Shown here: one piece after another, positions 34,146-43,866 of the stretch | Numbering within the stretch: the stretch's first letter is position 1 | Layout of the letters: the number at the start of each line of letters is the position of its first letter | NCBI GenBank assembly: GCA_905235225.1 | Contig: CAJOKE010000010.1 | Span: 1-43,972 of the forward strand | Source of the DNA: Paludibacteraceae bacterium | GTDB taxonomy: Bacteria > Bacteroidota > Bacteroidia > Bacteroidales > Paludibacteraceae | Direction: 5' to 3' | DNA: 43,972 bases | The notes under the pieces: generated by a model | The model's input: the letters and a program-made list of their open reading frames with translations, nothing else | Told to the model about the DNA's origin: nothing | The model's database searches: none | Program-made: the position numbers and the translations under genes

Positions 34146-35999
34146 ATGCTGAAGATTCTACACCGTTTTATACCCCCCTACCGTCTGCAAGTAGCCCTGA
34201 ATGTACTGTTTAATGTGCTTTCGACGATATTGTCATTGTTCTCGTTTGCAACCATTATTCCGGTTCTAAGATTGCTGTTCGGGATTACCGAAATGAATGC
34301 GCAATATACGGAACTGAGTACCACCATGCCCTTGCGCGACTACATTGAGGCGGCACGGGGCAATCTGTACTATATGATGAGTAGCATGGTTGAGGAAACA
34401 AGTGCGGGGTACGTATTGTTTGTATTGGGGCTTTTCCTGGTTATAACGACCGGTCTCAAATGTCTCTGCGCATGGCTGGCGAACTTCTTTATCGTTCCCA
34501 TCAGGACGGGAGTTCTGCGTGATCTCAGGCGACAACTGTATAACAAAATCACACGCCTGCCCATCGGCTATTTTACCGAAGAACGGAAGGGAGATGTCAT
34601 GTCCCGCATGACCAATGATGTGAATGAGGTGGAGAGCAGTATCATGTCTTCGGTAGATATATTGTTCAAGAACCCGCTGATGATTTTGATATACGTCGTC
34701 ATGCTGTTCTTTATATCATGGCAACTGACATTGTTTGCGTTGGTACTGCTGCCACTGGCGGGACTGTTGATAGGGCGAATAGGACGGTCGCTCAAACGTT
34801 CTTCCAAACAAGGTCAGGAACAGACCGCGGACATACTGACCCAGATTGAAGAAACATTAGGCGGGCTGAGGGTTGTCAAGGCCTTTAATGCGGAAGCTAA
34901 ATTACAAGCACGATTCAATCGTTTGATAAACGAAACGCGCAATACTTTCACCCGTATCAACCGCCGCTATTATCTGGCACACCCTGTATCAGAATTTCTC
35001 GGAACAGCCCTTATCGCAATACTGTTATGGTACGGCGGCGGTCTCATTTTAAGCGAACACTCGCTAATTGATGCCTCTACATTCATTTACTATCTTATTC
35101 TATTCTACTCCATTATCAATCCGGCAAAAGACCTGTCACGTGCTTCATACGGAATACGCCGTGGAACAGCCGCATTAGAACGTATAGACAAGATCTTGAA
35201 TGCCCAAAGCAATATCAAAGAAGCAGCCGATGCGAAGAGCGTCAACTCCTTTGAAAACGCTATAGAATACCAAGATGTCAGTTTTGCGTACCGCCCGGAA
35301 ACGCCGGTACTACAAAACATCAATCTAACCATCAAAAAGGGACAAATGGTGGCATTGGTGGGACAATCGGGCAGCGGAAAGACGACGATGGCAGACCTTC
35401 TGCCCCGCTTCTATGATGTGACACAAGGTGCGGTCAAAATTGACGGCACGGATATCCGCGAGCTGAAGATCCATGACCTGCGCGAACTTATGGGCAATGT
35501 CAACCAAGAGGCGATACTGTTCAACGACACATTCTACAACAATATTACTTTTGGTGTGGACACAAGCAAGCCAGCCCCTAACGGCATGACTTGGCAAGAG
35601 GCAGTGGAACAAGCGGCAAAGATTGCAAACGCGCATGACTTCATCATGGCAACTCCGGAAGGCTACCAAACCACAGTCGGCGACCGCGGGAGCCGGTTGA
35701 GCGGCGGTCAGCGTCAACGTATTTCCATTGCACGCGCCATTCTCAAAAACCCGCCGATTCTTATCTTGGACGAAGCGACCTCTGCTTTGGATACAGAGTC
35801 CGAAAAAGTTGTGCAGGAAGCGTTGGAACACCTGATGCAAGACCGCACTACATTGGTGGTCGCACACCGGCTATCGACAATTCGCAAAGCAGACATCATC
35901 TGCGTCCTCCATGACGGACGTATTGTTGAACAGGGACGTCACGAGCAACTACTGGCTCTCAAAGGCTATTATGCAAAATTGTCCGCCATGCAGCAGTAA
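34146..35999 (+). CDS. msbA: MsbA-type ABC exporter (probable lipid A flippase)
   Basis: A 617-residue half-transporter with six membrane helices in the first 340 residues and an ATPase domain after that: Walker A GQSGSGKTT, Q-loop GNVNQEAILFNDTF, signature LSGGQRQRISIAR, Walker B ILILDEATSALD, and switch His in VVAHRLS. Position next to lpxK supports lipid A/lipopolysaccharide core export, although drug exporters of this family look alike. The last 31 bp overlap the convergent serine invertase gene. No terminator is seen there. Confidence 0.85.
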   Translation: MLKILHRFIPPYRLQVALNVLFNVLSTILSLFSFATIIPVLRLLFGITEMNAQYTELSTTMPLRDYIEAARGNLYYMMSSMVEETSAGYVLFVLGLFLVITTGLKCLCAWLANFFIVPIRTGVLRDLRRQLYNKITRLPIGYFTEERKGDVMSRMTNDVNEVESSIMSSVDILFKNPLMILIYVVMLFFISWQLTLFALVLLPLAGLLIGRIGRSLKRSSKQGQEQTADILTQIEETLGGLRVVKAFNAEAKLQARFNRLINETRNTFTRINRRYYLAHPVSEFLGTALIAILLWYGGGLILSEHSLIDASTFIYYLILFYSIINPAKDLSRASYGIRRGTAALERIDKILNAQSNIKEAADAKSVNSFENAIEYQDVSFAYRPETPVLQNINLTIKKGQMVALVGQSGSGKTTMADLLPRFYDVTQGAVKIDGTDIRELKIHDLRELMGNVNQEAILFNDTFYNNITFGVDTSKPAPNGMTWQEAVEQAAKIANAHDFIMATPEGYQTTVGDRGSRLSGGQRQRISIARAILKNPPILILDEATSALDTESEKVVQEALEHLMQDRTTLVVAHRLSTIRKADIICVLHDGRIVEQGRHEQLLALKGYYAKLSAMQQ

Positions 36000-36613
36000 T
36001 CTTTTTCCTCCATCACCCGGCTTAAATATCGCTGAACGGTGTTCCGGTTAAGGTGCAGACGCTTTGCTATGGCATAAATGGTGAATCCTTTATTGTACAA
36101 AGAAATTATCCTGTCACGGTATTTGTGTACCGCGAGACACTGAATGCGCGAACGGTGTCCGAACGGGCGTCCCAAAATGACACCTTCCGCCCTCTTTCGA
36201 GCCAATGCCTCACGGGTTCGTTGAGAAATCAGATTACGCTCTATTTCTGCTGACAAGCCAAAAGCAAACGCAAGCACCTTGGCATTGATGTCATCCCCGA
36301 GGCGGTAACCGTCCTTGATTGTCCAAAGGCGGCACTCACGTGACATACAGATATTAAGGATCTCCATGATCATGAATAAATTACGCCCCAAGCGCGATAA
36401 TTCGGAGCAAATAATAACATCATCTTTACGTATGCGCCTGAGCAGTTTACCAAGTTTGCGTTGTTTGTATGTCCGTGTGCCGGAAATAGTTTCCTCAATC
36501 CAACCGTCAATGACTATTTCGTTCTTCTTACAAAATTCGTTAATTTCAAATCGCTGATTTTCGACAGTTTGTTTGTCACTGGACACCCGAATATAACCGT
36601 AATACATAAGCAT
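35969..36613 (-). CDS. Mpi-like serine DNA invertase
   Basis: A 214-residue serine recombinase: catalytic Ser11 in YIRVSSDKQTVENQ, the conserved CSELSRLGRN, IKDGYRLGDD and LSAEIERNLISQRT, then a C-terminal helix-turn-helix (FTIYAIAKRLHLNRNTVQRYL). It closely resembles the B. fragilis Mpi invertase, which flips many promoters, including those of capsule loci. Its own target sites were not found in the window. Two ATGs (36613 and 36607) are possible starts. The promoter places the transcript start within a few bases of the first. It converges on msbA with a 31-bp coding overlap. Confidence 0.88.
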   Translation of the reverse strand: MLMYYGYIRVSSDKQTVENQRFEINEFCKKNEIVIDGWIEETISGTRTYKQRKLGKLLRRIRKDDVIICSELSRLGRNLFMIMEILNICMSRECRLWTIKDGYRLGDDINAKVLAFAFGLSAEIERNLISQRTREALARKRAEGVILGRPFGHRSRIQCLAVHKYRDRIISLYNKGFTIYAIAKRLHLNRNTVQRYLSRVMEEKDYCCMADNFA

Positions 36614-36621
36614 TTTTTGTA

Positions 36622-36652
36622 CAAAGATATAGTAAAATTTGCATAAATCAAA
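36622..36652 (-). promoter_or_regulatory. Promoter of the serine invertase
   Basis: On the minus strand: TTTG (36652-36649), a 19 bp spacer, TATCTTTG (36629-36622). It is nearly leaderless, and it overlaps the divergent uvrA promoter. Confidence 0.7.
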
Positions 36653-36669
36653 ATATTTTCATACTTTTG
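36638..36669 (+). promoter_or_regulatory. Promoter of uvrA
   Basis: TTTG at 36638-36641, a 20 bp spacer, TACTTTTG at 36662-36669, 11 bp before the ATG at 36681. It overlaps the divergent invertase promoter over 36638-36652. Confidence 0.75.
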
Positions 36670-36680
36670 CGGCAAATTTC

Positions 36681-39347
36681 ATGACAGAAGACAAAAACAT
36701 AAAAGTTATCGGCGCACGGGTCAATAATCTGAAAAACATCAGCGTAACGATCCCCCGTGACAAACTGACGGTTATAACCGGATTGAGCGGTAGCGGCAAG
36801 TCCTCATTGGCGTTTGATACTATCTTTGCCGAAGGGCAGCGGCGGTATATAGACACTTTTTCATCTTATGCGCGGGGATATATCGGGAACATGCAGCGTC
36901 CCGATGTGGACAAAATCACAGGACTCAGCCCGGTCATTTCCATTGACCAAAAGACGACGCAAAAGAATCCGCGTTCGACAGTCGGTACGATTACGGAAAT
37001 ATATGACTACCTCCGTTTGCTATATGCGCGTGCCGGTATTGCCTATTCCTATCTGTCAGGCGAACGGATGATTCACTATACGGACGAGCAGATTATATCA
37101 CTGATAGCGCAAGACTATGCGGGCAAGAAGATTTACCTGCTTGCTCCGTTGGTCAATGGCCGCAAGGGACATTACAAAGAACTCTTTGAGACCATGCGCA
37201 AAAAAGGGTTTCTTCAAGTGCGGGTTGACGGAGAAATCCGCGATTTGCAATACGGAATGAAGGTGGACCGCTACCAAACACACCATATTGAATTGGTGGT
37301 GGACAAAATGAAAGTGGACAGCGGAGAGCCGGAAAACAAGGAATTGGATCAGAGACGTCTGCGCCAGTCAGTAGATAAAGCGATGACTCAGGGGAACGGA
37401 TTGATGATGATTGCCGTCAGCGATGAGCCAGAAAAGGTCCGTTACCTTAGCCGCAACCTGATGTGTCCTGTAACCGGATTGAGTTATCCCGAGCCAGCCC
37501 CGCATTCGTTCTCATTCAATTCCCCCAGCGGTTGGTGTCCATGCTGCAAAGGATTAGGCATAGTGCGAGCCGGCAGTGCGGGCAGTACACAGGCAAGCAA
37601 GGAAGGCGATACACAAGACAATGAAGTGGATAATATCATTCGCGACGATAACAACTGGTACAAAAGGCTTGTGGAATATACGCTGCACGAAGATGAAAAC
37701 GAACAAGAAGAATCATCGACATGGGACATATGCCCCGAATGCGGCGGCAAGCGGCTGAATAAAGAGGCACTCAGTTACCGTTTTGCAGGCAAATCGATAG
37801 CCGAACTGAGTGAGATGGATATAAGCACACTGCTCTCTTTCCTTGAAGGTATTTCGAAAATGCCCGACATAACCAAGCAGCAACAGGCAATCGCCGCTCC
37901 GATTCTAAAAGAAATCATCGCAAGGCTCCGGTTTATGCAGAGCGTAGGTCTCAGCTACCTCAGTCTCGGACGGTCGTCTGAAAGTTTATCCGGCGGTGAA
38001 AGTCAGCGTATCCGATTGGCGACACAAATAGGCAGCCGATTAGTGAACGTACTCTATATCCTTGACGAACCAAGTATCGGTCTTCACCAACGGGATAACA
38101 TGCGCCTGATAAAATCCCTCAAGGAACTGCGCGATTTAGGGAACTCCGTAATCGTGGTTGAACATGATGACCAAATCATGCGTGAGGCGGATTATATTGT
38201 GGATATAGGTCCCAAAGCCGGACGCTTGGGCGGACAAATCATGTTTGAGGGTACGCCTGAAGAATTATTGAAAACCGATACACTGACAGCGAAATACCTG
38301 CGTGGATTAGTTCAATCGGCGGAAGGAGCTGTCAACCGAAACAAGACAAACGACACCAAGCAGGAGGCGCATAGTCTTGTTCTACGCGGCTGCAAGGGAA
38401 ACAACCTCAAAAACGTAACTGTCTCTTTCCCGCTGGGCAAGATGATAGGCGTAACCGGAGTCAGCGGAAGCGGCAAATCAACTCTCATCAACCAGACGCT
38501 CTACCCTATTCTATCACAACACTTTTACCGGAGCCTGCGTAAACCGTTGCCATATGAAGCTATCGAAGGTATAGAGTATATCGACAAGGTGATTGCCGTT
38601 GACCAAAGCCCCATAGGCCGGAGTCCGCGTTCCAATCCGGCAACCTATACAAATGTATTCAACGATATACGCGAACTGTTCACCCAACTGCCGGAATCCA
38701 AGATTCGCGGTTGGAAAGCAGGACGGTTCTCGTTCAATACCAAAGGCGGCCGATGCGAAGCTTGTGCGGGGAACGGCTACAAGACAATACAAATGCATTT
38801 CATGCCGGATGTATATGTGCAGTGCGAAGAATGCGGCGGACAACGGTATAACAAAGAGACGCTTGAGGTCAAATTCAAAGGTAAAACCATCAGCGACGTA
38901 TTGGATATGACCGTCAACCAAGCCGTGGAATTCTTTGAAGCACAACCATATATACTCAAGAAAATCAAGACAATACAGGAAGTCGGTTTAGGGTATATCA
39001 AATTAGGACAGTCATCAACGACCCTTTCCGGAGGAGAAAGCCAGCGCATCAAACTTGCCACCGAATTGGCAAGACCATCCACCGGTAAGACCTTATATAT
39101 ATTGGATGAACCGACTACAGGATTGCACTTTGAAGATATTCATATTCTGTTAGGTGTCCTGCGCAAGTTGGTGGATAAAGGCAACACCGTAATTATCATT
39201 GAACACAACCCCGATGTTATCCGGGCATGCGACCATCTCATAGACCTTGGTCCCGAAGGCGGACGGGGAGGCGGAAATATTGTTGCAACAGGCACGGTAG
39301 AAGACCTGCGGAAGAACCCGCAATCCCTAACGGGACAATATATTTGA
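36681..39347 (+). CDS. uvrA: Excinuclease ABC subunit A
   Basis: An 888-residue UvrA with two ABC modules: Walker [10 protein letters not shown] and GVSGSGKST, signatures [16 protein letters not shown] and [16 protein letters not shown], and Walker [14 protein letters not shown] and [13 protein letters not shown]. The C-terminal zinc module is intact (CEACAGNG...CEECGGQR). The first zinc site reads [11 protein letters not shown]...CPCCKG, so its second Cys is replaced by Thr, and another Cys pair (CPECGG) follows. The protein finds helix-distorting lesions and loads UvrB. The start at 36681 is set by the promoter; the longer frame from 36639 lies upstream of the -7 box. Length is a little under the usual 940. 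Confidence 0.94.
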   Translation: MTEDKNIKVIGARVNNLKNISVTIPRDKLTVITGLSGSGKSSLAFDTIFAEGQRRYIDTFSSYARGYIGNMQRPDVDKITGLSPVISIDQKTTQKNPRSTVGTITEIYDYLRLLYARAGIAYSYLSGERMIHYTDEQIISLIAQDYAGKKIYLLAPLVNGRKGHYKELFETMRKKGFLQVRVDGEIRDLQYGMKVDRYQTHHIELVVDKMKVDSGEPENKELDQRRLRQSVDKAMTQGNGLMMIAVSDEPEKVRYLSRNLMCPVTGLSYPEPAPHSFSFNSPSGWCPCCKGLGIVRAGSAGSTQASKEGDTQDNEVDNIIRDDNNWYKRLVEYTLHEDENEQEESSTWDICPECGGKRLNKEALSYRFAGKSIAELSEMDISTLLSFLEGISKMPDITKQQQAIAAPILKEIIARLRFMQSVGLSYLSLGRSSESLSGGESQRIRLATQIGSRLVNVLYILDEPSIGLHQRDNMRLIKSLKELRDLGNSVIVVEHDDQIMREADYIVDIGPKAGRLGGQIMFEGTPEELLKTDTLTAKYLRGLVQSAEGAVNRNKTNDTKQEAHSLVLRGCKGNNLKNVTVSFPLGKMIGVTGVSGSGKSTLINQTLYPILSQHFYRSLRKPLPYEAIEGIEYIDKVIAVDQSPIGRSPRSNPATYTNVFNDIRELFTQLPESKIRGWKAGRFSFNTKGGRCEACAGNGYKTIQMHFMPDVYVQCEECGGQRYNKETLEVKFKGKTISDVLDMTVNQAVEFFEAQPYILKKIKTIQEVGLGYIKLGQSSTTLSGGESQRIKLATELARPSTGKTLYILDEPTTGLHFEDIHILLGVLRKLVDKGNTVIIIEHNPDVIRACDHLIDLGPEGGRGGGNIVATGTVEDLRKNPQSLTGQYI

Positions 39348-39354
39348 TACAGTT

Positions 39355-41238
39355 TTGGCACAATCGTTACTAATAGTGTTACTGGTGCTGTCAGCGATAT
39401 TACTCATACCGCTGATTTGCCGTAAAATCCATGTGCCGTCCATTGTGGGGTTTATCCTCACGGGAGTTGTGTTCGGTCCTTCTGTTTCAGGGTTGGTTCC
39501 CGAATCGCCGGTAATAGGATTGATCAGTAAACTCGGTTTACTGTATATCATGTTTCAGGTTGGCGTGGAGATTGACATGAATAATTTCCACCAGCAACGC
39601 TACCGCGGATTGCTATTCGGCTTTCTCTCTTTCCTGTTTCCGTTTGCGTTCGGTGCCATAGCAGGTCTGTTGTTTCAGTGGTCATGGCAAGCAAGCCTGC
39701 TGTTAGGATCAATGCTTGGGTCGCACACTCTGATGACCTATCCCATTATCAGCCGCTATAGTATTCAGAAGACGCCCGCAGTCACCATAGTTGTCGGCGG
39801 AACGATGCTGACAATCACCTTGTCTTTGTTGGCACTGGCCTTTCTGACGGCTAACGAGACCAGCGTTAAATGGTATATATCACTGGGCAAAGTGGCGGTG
39901 ATGTTAGGGCTTATCCTATGGGCATTCCCGCGTATATGCCAATGGGTGTTCAAACGCTGGCAAGATGCAGCCACATCGTTCATGCTGGTTTTGGTGTTGT
40001 TAGTGGCATCGGCATGGTTGGCGGACTGGTGCGGGCTGGACGGAATCCTCGGAGCATTCGTATGCGGTGTAGCACTTAACGGACGGGTGCCAAGACACAG
40101 CCCCTTGATGGCTCAGATAAACTTTGTGGGTAACAACCTTTTTGTGCCGATATTCCTATTGAGTGTCGGTTTGCTCATTGATATTCACGTCTTTTGGCAA
40201 GGCTGGATGGTTTGGGCGATTGCGGGTATGATGATCGGTTGCAAGATGGCAGGCAAGTGGTTGGCTTCATGGGTTGCCCAACGTCTTTTTCATATGACAG
40301 CTTTGGAACGGCAGTTAATGTTCAGCCTCAGCCACGCTACAGCAGCCGGAACATTAGCTATTGTCACTATCGGTTATCAAGCCGGACTGTTCAATGCCGA
40401 GACACTGAACAGCGCAATCATTATGATTCTTATTCTGTGTACTATTTCATCTTTTCTCACCGAACGCGCCGCCAAGCAAACAGCATTGCAAGAGGAAGCA
40501 AAATTAGAATCCGAACGCACACAGAATGAGTGGACATTTATTACCGTCAATGACGATCAAACAGATATTCGCCGCGGTTTGGCAGACGAAGGCGGAGTCC
40601 TTAACAGGCTTGCCGAATTGTCACAACTGAATAATGTTGAGCTGATCGAGTGTACGGACTGGCAGGAGTGCCACCAACTGGTAGAGCGTTCAGGCAAGTC
40701 CACCATTATTTACCGCGAACGACAACCGCTGAATACGATAAACCGCCTCTTGGTGGCGGTTCCCAAATACGCGGAGAAAGAGCGAGACTTCATTTCCTGT
40801 TTTGGTCAAATACGGCGACTTAGCAGTCAGATAGGCGCAAAAGTAGTTTTTTACGCAACGCCCAATACGCAACGGGTACTCAAAGCCCTATGCCGACGCC
40901 CGGGGAAATACCTGCGGGCTTCCTACCGCCAGATAGACGGTTGGGAAGACAGTTTGCGTATTGCCAAAGACATTGAGCATAACGACCTCGTTGTTTTTAT
41001 TTCTTCACGGCGTTCAACCGCAAGCTATCATCCGCTCTTCGAACAGATACCTGATATGCTGTCACGGTTCTATGCACTAAACGGATATATGATTCTGTAT
41101 CCCGAACAGGACACCGACCAAGAAGGTCAAGACACTTTCCTCATGGATATTCCCCAGGCAGATTCGACGTGGCGTATCGTGGTGTGGATCAAAGAAGCCA
41201 TCCAGCACCTCATTCACCAAATACAGTTCCGCAAATAA
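39355..41238 (+). CDS. CPA2-family cation/proton antiporter with C-terminal cytoplasmic domain
   Basis: A 627-residue protein. About 380 N-terminal residues form 12-13 membrane helices of the Na+/H+ (Kef-type) exchanger fold, with VPSIVGFILTGVVFGP at the start and GLDGILGAFVCGVALNG in the middle, typical of CPA2. The C-terminal 220 residues look like a soluble universal-stress-protein-like part (LLVAVPKYAEKE...DLVVFISSRR). Ion specificity (K+ or Na+) is not decidable. The start is a TTG at 39355, 7 bp after the uvrA stop; no ATG fits. The next gene starts 4 bp after its stop. Confidence 0.87.
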   Translation: MAQSLLIVLLVLSAILLIPLICRKIHVPSIVGFILTGVVFGPSVSGLVPESPVIGLISKLGLLYIMFQVGVEIDMNNFHQQRYRGLLFGFLSFLFPFAFGAIAGLLFQWSWQASLLLGSMLGSHTLMTYPIISRYSIQKTPAVTIVVGGTMLTITLSLLALAFLTANETSVKWYISLGKVAVMLGLILWAFPRICQWVFKRWQDAATSFMLVLVLLVASAWLADWCGLDGILGAFVCGVALNGRVPRHSPLMAQINFVGNNLFVPIFLLSVGLLIDIHVFWQGWMVWAIAGMMIGCKMAGKWLASWVAQRLFHMTALERQLMFSLSHATAAGTLAIVTIGYQAGLFNAETLNSAIIMILILCTISSFLTERAAKQTALQEEAKLESERTQNEWTFITVNDDQTDIRRGLADEGGVLNRLAELSQLNNVELIECTDWQECHQLVERSGKSTIIYRERQPLNTINRLLVAVPKYAEKERDFISCFGQIRRLSSQIGAKVVFYATPNTQRVLKALCRRPGKYLRASYRQIDGWEDSLRIAKDIEHNDLVVFISSRRSTASYHPLFEQIPDMLSRFYALNGYMILYPEQDTDQEGQDTFLMDIPQADSTWRIVVWIKEAIQHLIHQIQFRK

Positions 41239-41242
41239 TCAT

Positions 41243-42067
41243 ATGCGTCCCTATACGCTATATTATAACGAACACGCAGGCAATGCCCGGAAGGTGCTGT
41301 CACAAACGCTTTCGTTCTGGGAGAAGCATATGCCGACAGCCCCGCCGGTTTGTACAACCGTGCAAGCAGATGAAATGCCGCCGACAATCATTATCATCGG
41401 CGGAGACGGAACATTCAACACGCTGCTCAACACGCTCCCCCACCCCGAAAATCATCATTTTGTACTTCTGGCAGGCGGCACGAGCAACAGCCTGTATTCA
41501 CAACTGTCCGGCTCGGAAACCGTTACCGGCAAACTGACACGGTGGCTGGAATCACCGCGGTTTATTGAATTAGATTTGCCCGTTCTGACAACCGGCGGCA
41601 AATCATACCGCTTTATCAATGAAGCAAGTGCCGGTTTTGCCGCCGCTATTGCGCACAGGATAGAATACCGGCAAACCAAGCGTTTCTTTAATGCAATAAG
41701 ACTCAACGAACTGGCATACATAGCCACGGCTTTCCGCTGTTGGATGAGTGATGAGCCGGTTTTTCTGTCCATTTGTAACAACCGTCGCATAAGCGGGGAC
41801 ATATTCCCCTGTATCCATGCGGACCCGACTGACGGGCAGATTGACATATACGACCTATCCTGTCCGCGGTGGCGGTTGCCCTTTGAACTGACACGGCTTG
41901 TAAAAGCAAAGCAAGACAAGCCTTCTGCATATGTTACACGGCAGCAGGTAAGACATGCCGAATGGCATTTTGAGCATTTTCTTCCGATAGAAACAGACGG
42001 CAATCCTTTGCCGCCGGCGCAAACGATCACGCTGGATCTGTATCCGAAGCGGATAACCGTGATGTAG
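41243..42067 (+). CDS. Diacylglycerol/lipid kinase family protein
   Basis: A 274-residue DAGK-catalytic-fold protein with nucleotide-binding GGDGTFN at 53-59, LLAGGTSNSLY, and conserved FINEASAGFAAAI in the second half. Bacterial members phosphorylate diacylglycerol or related lipids; the exact lipid is not known. It follows the antiporter by 4 bp. Its last 41 bp overlap the convergent exosortase-family gene, and no terminator was seen between them. Confidence 0.83.
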   Translation: MRPYTLYYNEHAGNARKVLSQTLSFWEKHMPTAPPVCTTVQADEMPPTIIIIGGDGTFNTLLNTLPHPENHHFVLLAGGTSNSLYSQLSGSETVTGKLTRWLESPRFIELDLPVLTTGGKSYRFINEASAGFAAAIAHRIEYRQTKRFFNAIRLNELAYIATAFRCWMSDEPVFLSICNNRRISGDIFPCIHADPTDGQIDIYDLSCPRWRLPFELTRLVKAKQDKPSAYVTRQQVRHAEWHFEHFLPIETDGNPLPPAQTITLDLYPKRITVM

Positions 42068-42608
42068 AGCGGATACGTTCCACATACCACACCCAAAGCA
42101 AGAACATCAAGCCGTAGAACAGGTACTTGAAGATATAAGTGTGAAGAATTTCAAACCACTCGGGGTGGAATTCTATAAATAATGTTATTGCGAAAATCCG
42201 CAGGATATTGATAACAAAGATACAGAGCCACCCGAACGGTACAAACCATAATTTGGATTTCCAATCTCCGGGAGTTGCCAAGAGGATACAGAACCAGATA
42301 AATGCTTGTTTTAGGGGTGTACACGCCCAAACGATGTGGGTTGAACTGCCCGAAGTGAAACGCAAAGTAATGGCATCGGTCTGATAGATGGTGTCTCTAA
42401 ACAGCGAGACGAGCCAATAAACGATATTCGTGGTTAATTCAGCCAACCATTCGAACGGTGCCGTAATATCCAAGCCGAACCACATCACCGCCAAGCCATT
42501 TTCCTCGCCCATGACGGTGTATTTCCAGAAATAGTTACTGAGCAACAACATAATTACAAAGATAATAATATCCTTGTACGGCTGCAAGCGTTGTCCTATT
42601 TCTTTCAA
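42027..42608 (-). CDS. Exosortase/archaeosortase-family membrane protein
   Basis: A 193-residue membrane protein with about five helices. The family's Cys-Arg-His triad is visible: C96 in WACTPLKQ, R137 in NILRI and H156 in LHTY, the last two flanking loops between helices. Exosortases are membrane cysteine transpeptidases that process proteins with a C-terminal sorting tail (PEP-CTERM in others) and attach or release them during glycan-linked secretion. No partner sorting substrate is recognised in the window. The start is TTG at 42608; an ATG at codon 20 would cut into the first helix. It is 43 bp after tsaD and overlaps the convergent lipid kinase by 41 bp. Confidence 0.8.
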   Translation of the reverse strand: MKEIGQRLQPYKDIIIFVIMLLLSNYFWKYTVMGEENGLAVMWFGLDITAPFEWLAELTTNIVYWLVSLFRDTIYQTDAITLRFTSGSSTHIVWACTPLKQAFIWFCILLATPGDWKSKLWFVPFGWLCIFVINILRIFAITLFIEFHPEWFEILHTYIFKYLFYGLMFLLWVWYVERIRSTSRLSASDTDPA

Positions 42609-42651
42609 ATTACTGATTATCGGAAATTTAACGGTTATTATTCATTGTAAG

Positions 42652-43707
42652 TCAAATCACCGTTTTGGCAAACGGTACTTCGTCAATCGGACAATAGTCG
42701 CCATCCAAATATTTGTAGTATCCTGCCTGTGCAATCATAGCCGCATTGTCCGTAGTGAACGAGAACGGGGGGATGAACACCTTCCAACCGTAGCGTCTGC
42801 CGTAGTCGAGCAAGGCATCGCGCAAACCGCTGTTGGCACTTACGCCTCCGGCTACAGCTACTTGTTTAATATTCAGGTCTTTCGCCGCCTTTTTAACTTT
42901 GCGCAGCAGCACATCTATAATAGTGTATTGCAGCGAGGCACAAAGGTCTTCCTTTAGGTTTGGGACGCAGGCGGCGAGTTCATCCACATCAGTCACGCCG
43001 TGTTCCTTCATCATATCCCTGATTGTGTAAAGGAAAGATGTCTTCAGTCCCGAGAATGAATAATCGTATCCGGCAATATTCGGCTCTGCGAAAGCGAAGG
43101 CCTTGCTGTTACCCTGTTTAGCGAGTTTGTCAATCCACGGTCCTCCCGGATAAGGCAAGCCCAAGACCTTGGCGCACTTGTCAAACGCTTCGCCTGCTGC
43201 GTCATCTATAGTCTGGCCGATAATGGACATATCGGGCATATGACGCCCATCCCCATGGTCTTTTACCAACACGATTTGGCTGTTACCGCCACTCACCAAC
43301 AGACATAAAAAAGGATAAGCGGGTTTATCCCTATTATCATCGGGCGTGGTTACGAAATGCGCCATGATATGTCCCTGCAGGTGGTTCACATCCACCAAAG
43401 GAATGCCCAATGACAATGCCAATCCTTTGGCAAATGATGTTCCGACCAAGAGACTGCCCAACAACCCCGGTCCACGGGTGAAGGCGATGGCGTTAAGGTC
43501 AGTCTTGGCAACGCCGGCCTGCTTCAAAGCAGTATCCACAACCGCCACGATATTCAACTGGTGCGCGCGGCTTGCCAATTCAGGCACGACTCCGCCAAAC
43601 TGCTCATGCACTTTCTGTGACGCCGTTACATTGGACAGCAAAATGCCGTCGCGCAGCACCGCAGCAGAGGTATCATCACAACTTGATTCAATCGATAAAA
43701 TACACAT
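42652..43707 (-). CDS. tsaD: tRNA N6-adenosine threonylcarbamoyltransferase TsaD
   Basis: A 351-residue TsaD/Kae1 protein with the N-terminal IESSCDDTSAA, the metal-binding HxxxH in VNHLQGHIMAHF (H109, H113), and conserved LCLLVSGGNSQI and AVAGGVSANSGLR in the ATPase-like fold. It transfers threonylcarbamoyl to A37 of ANN-decoding tRNAs, with TsaB, TsaE and TsaC, which are not in the window. Its own promoter lies 38-70 bp upstream. Confidence 0.96.
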   Translation of the reverse strand: MCILSIESSCDDTSAAVLRDGILLSNVTASQKVHEQFGGVVPELASRAHQLNIVAVVDTALKQAGVAKTDLNAIAFTRGPGLLGSLLVGTSFAKGLALSLGIPLVDVNHLQGHIMAHFVTTPDDNRDKPAYPFLCLLVSGGNSQIVLVKDHGDGRHMPDMSIIGQTIDDAAGEAFDKCAKVLGLPYPGGPWIDKLAKQGNSKAFAFAEPNIAGYDYSFSGLKTSFLYTIRDMMKEHGVTDVDELAACVPNLKEDLCASLQYTIIDVLLRKVKKAAKDLNIKQVAVAGGVSANSGLRDALLDYGRRYGWKVFIPPFSFTTDNAAMIAQAGYYKYLDGDYCPIDEVPFAKTVI

Positions 43708-43745
43708 TTTGCTATTTACGATTTTACTCTAACTGAAAAAACGCA

Positions 43746-43777
43746 CAAAAGTACTACATTTTTTTGAAATGCGCAAA
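43746..43777 (-). promoter_or_regulatory. Promoter of tsaD
   Basis: On the minus strand: TTTG (43777-43774), a 20 bp spacer, TACTTTTG (43753-43746). Confidence 0.78.
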
Positions 43778-43852
43778 TAAAAGAGGATGTAAAAATATAT
43801 TAAATTTTCAAAAAAATGCAGGTCAAACGATACACTAAACGGGATTTTACAT

Positions 43853-43860
43853 TATCTTTG
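43853..43860 (+). promoter_or_regulatory. -7 box (TATCTTTG) before the right-edge RNA
   Basis: TATCTTTG fits TAnnTTTG. There is no TTTG at the matching -33 position, so the match is one-sided. It points to a transcript beginning near 43867 that runs out of the window. Confidence 0.5.
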
Positions 43861-43866
43861 CAGAAA

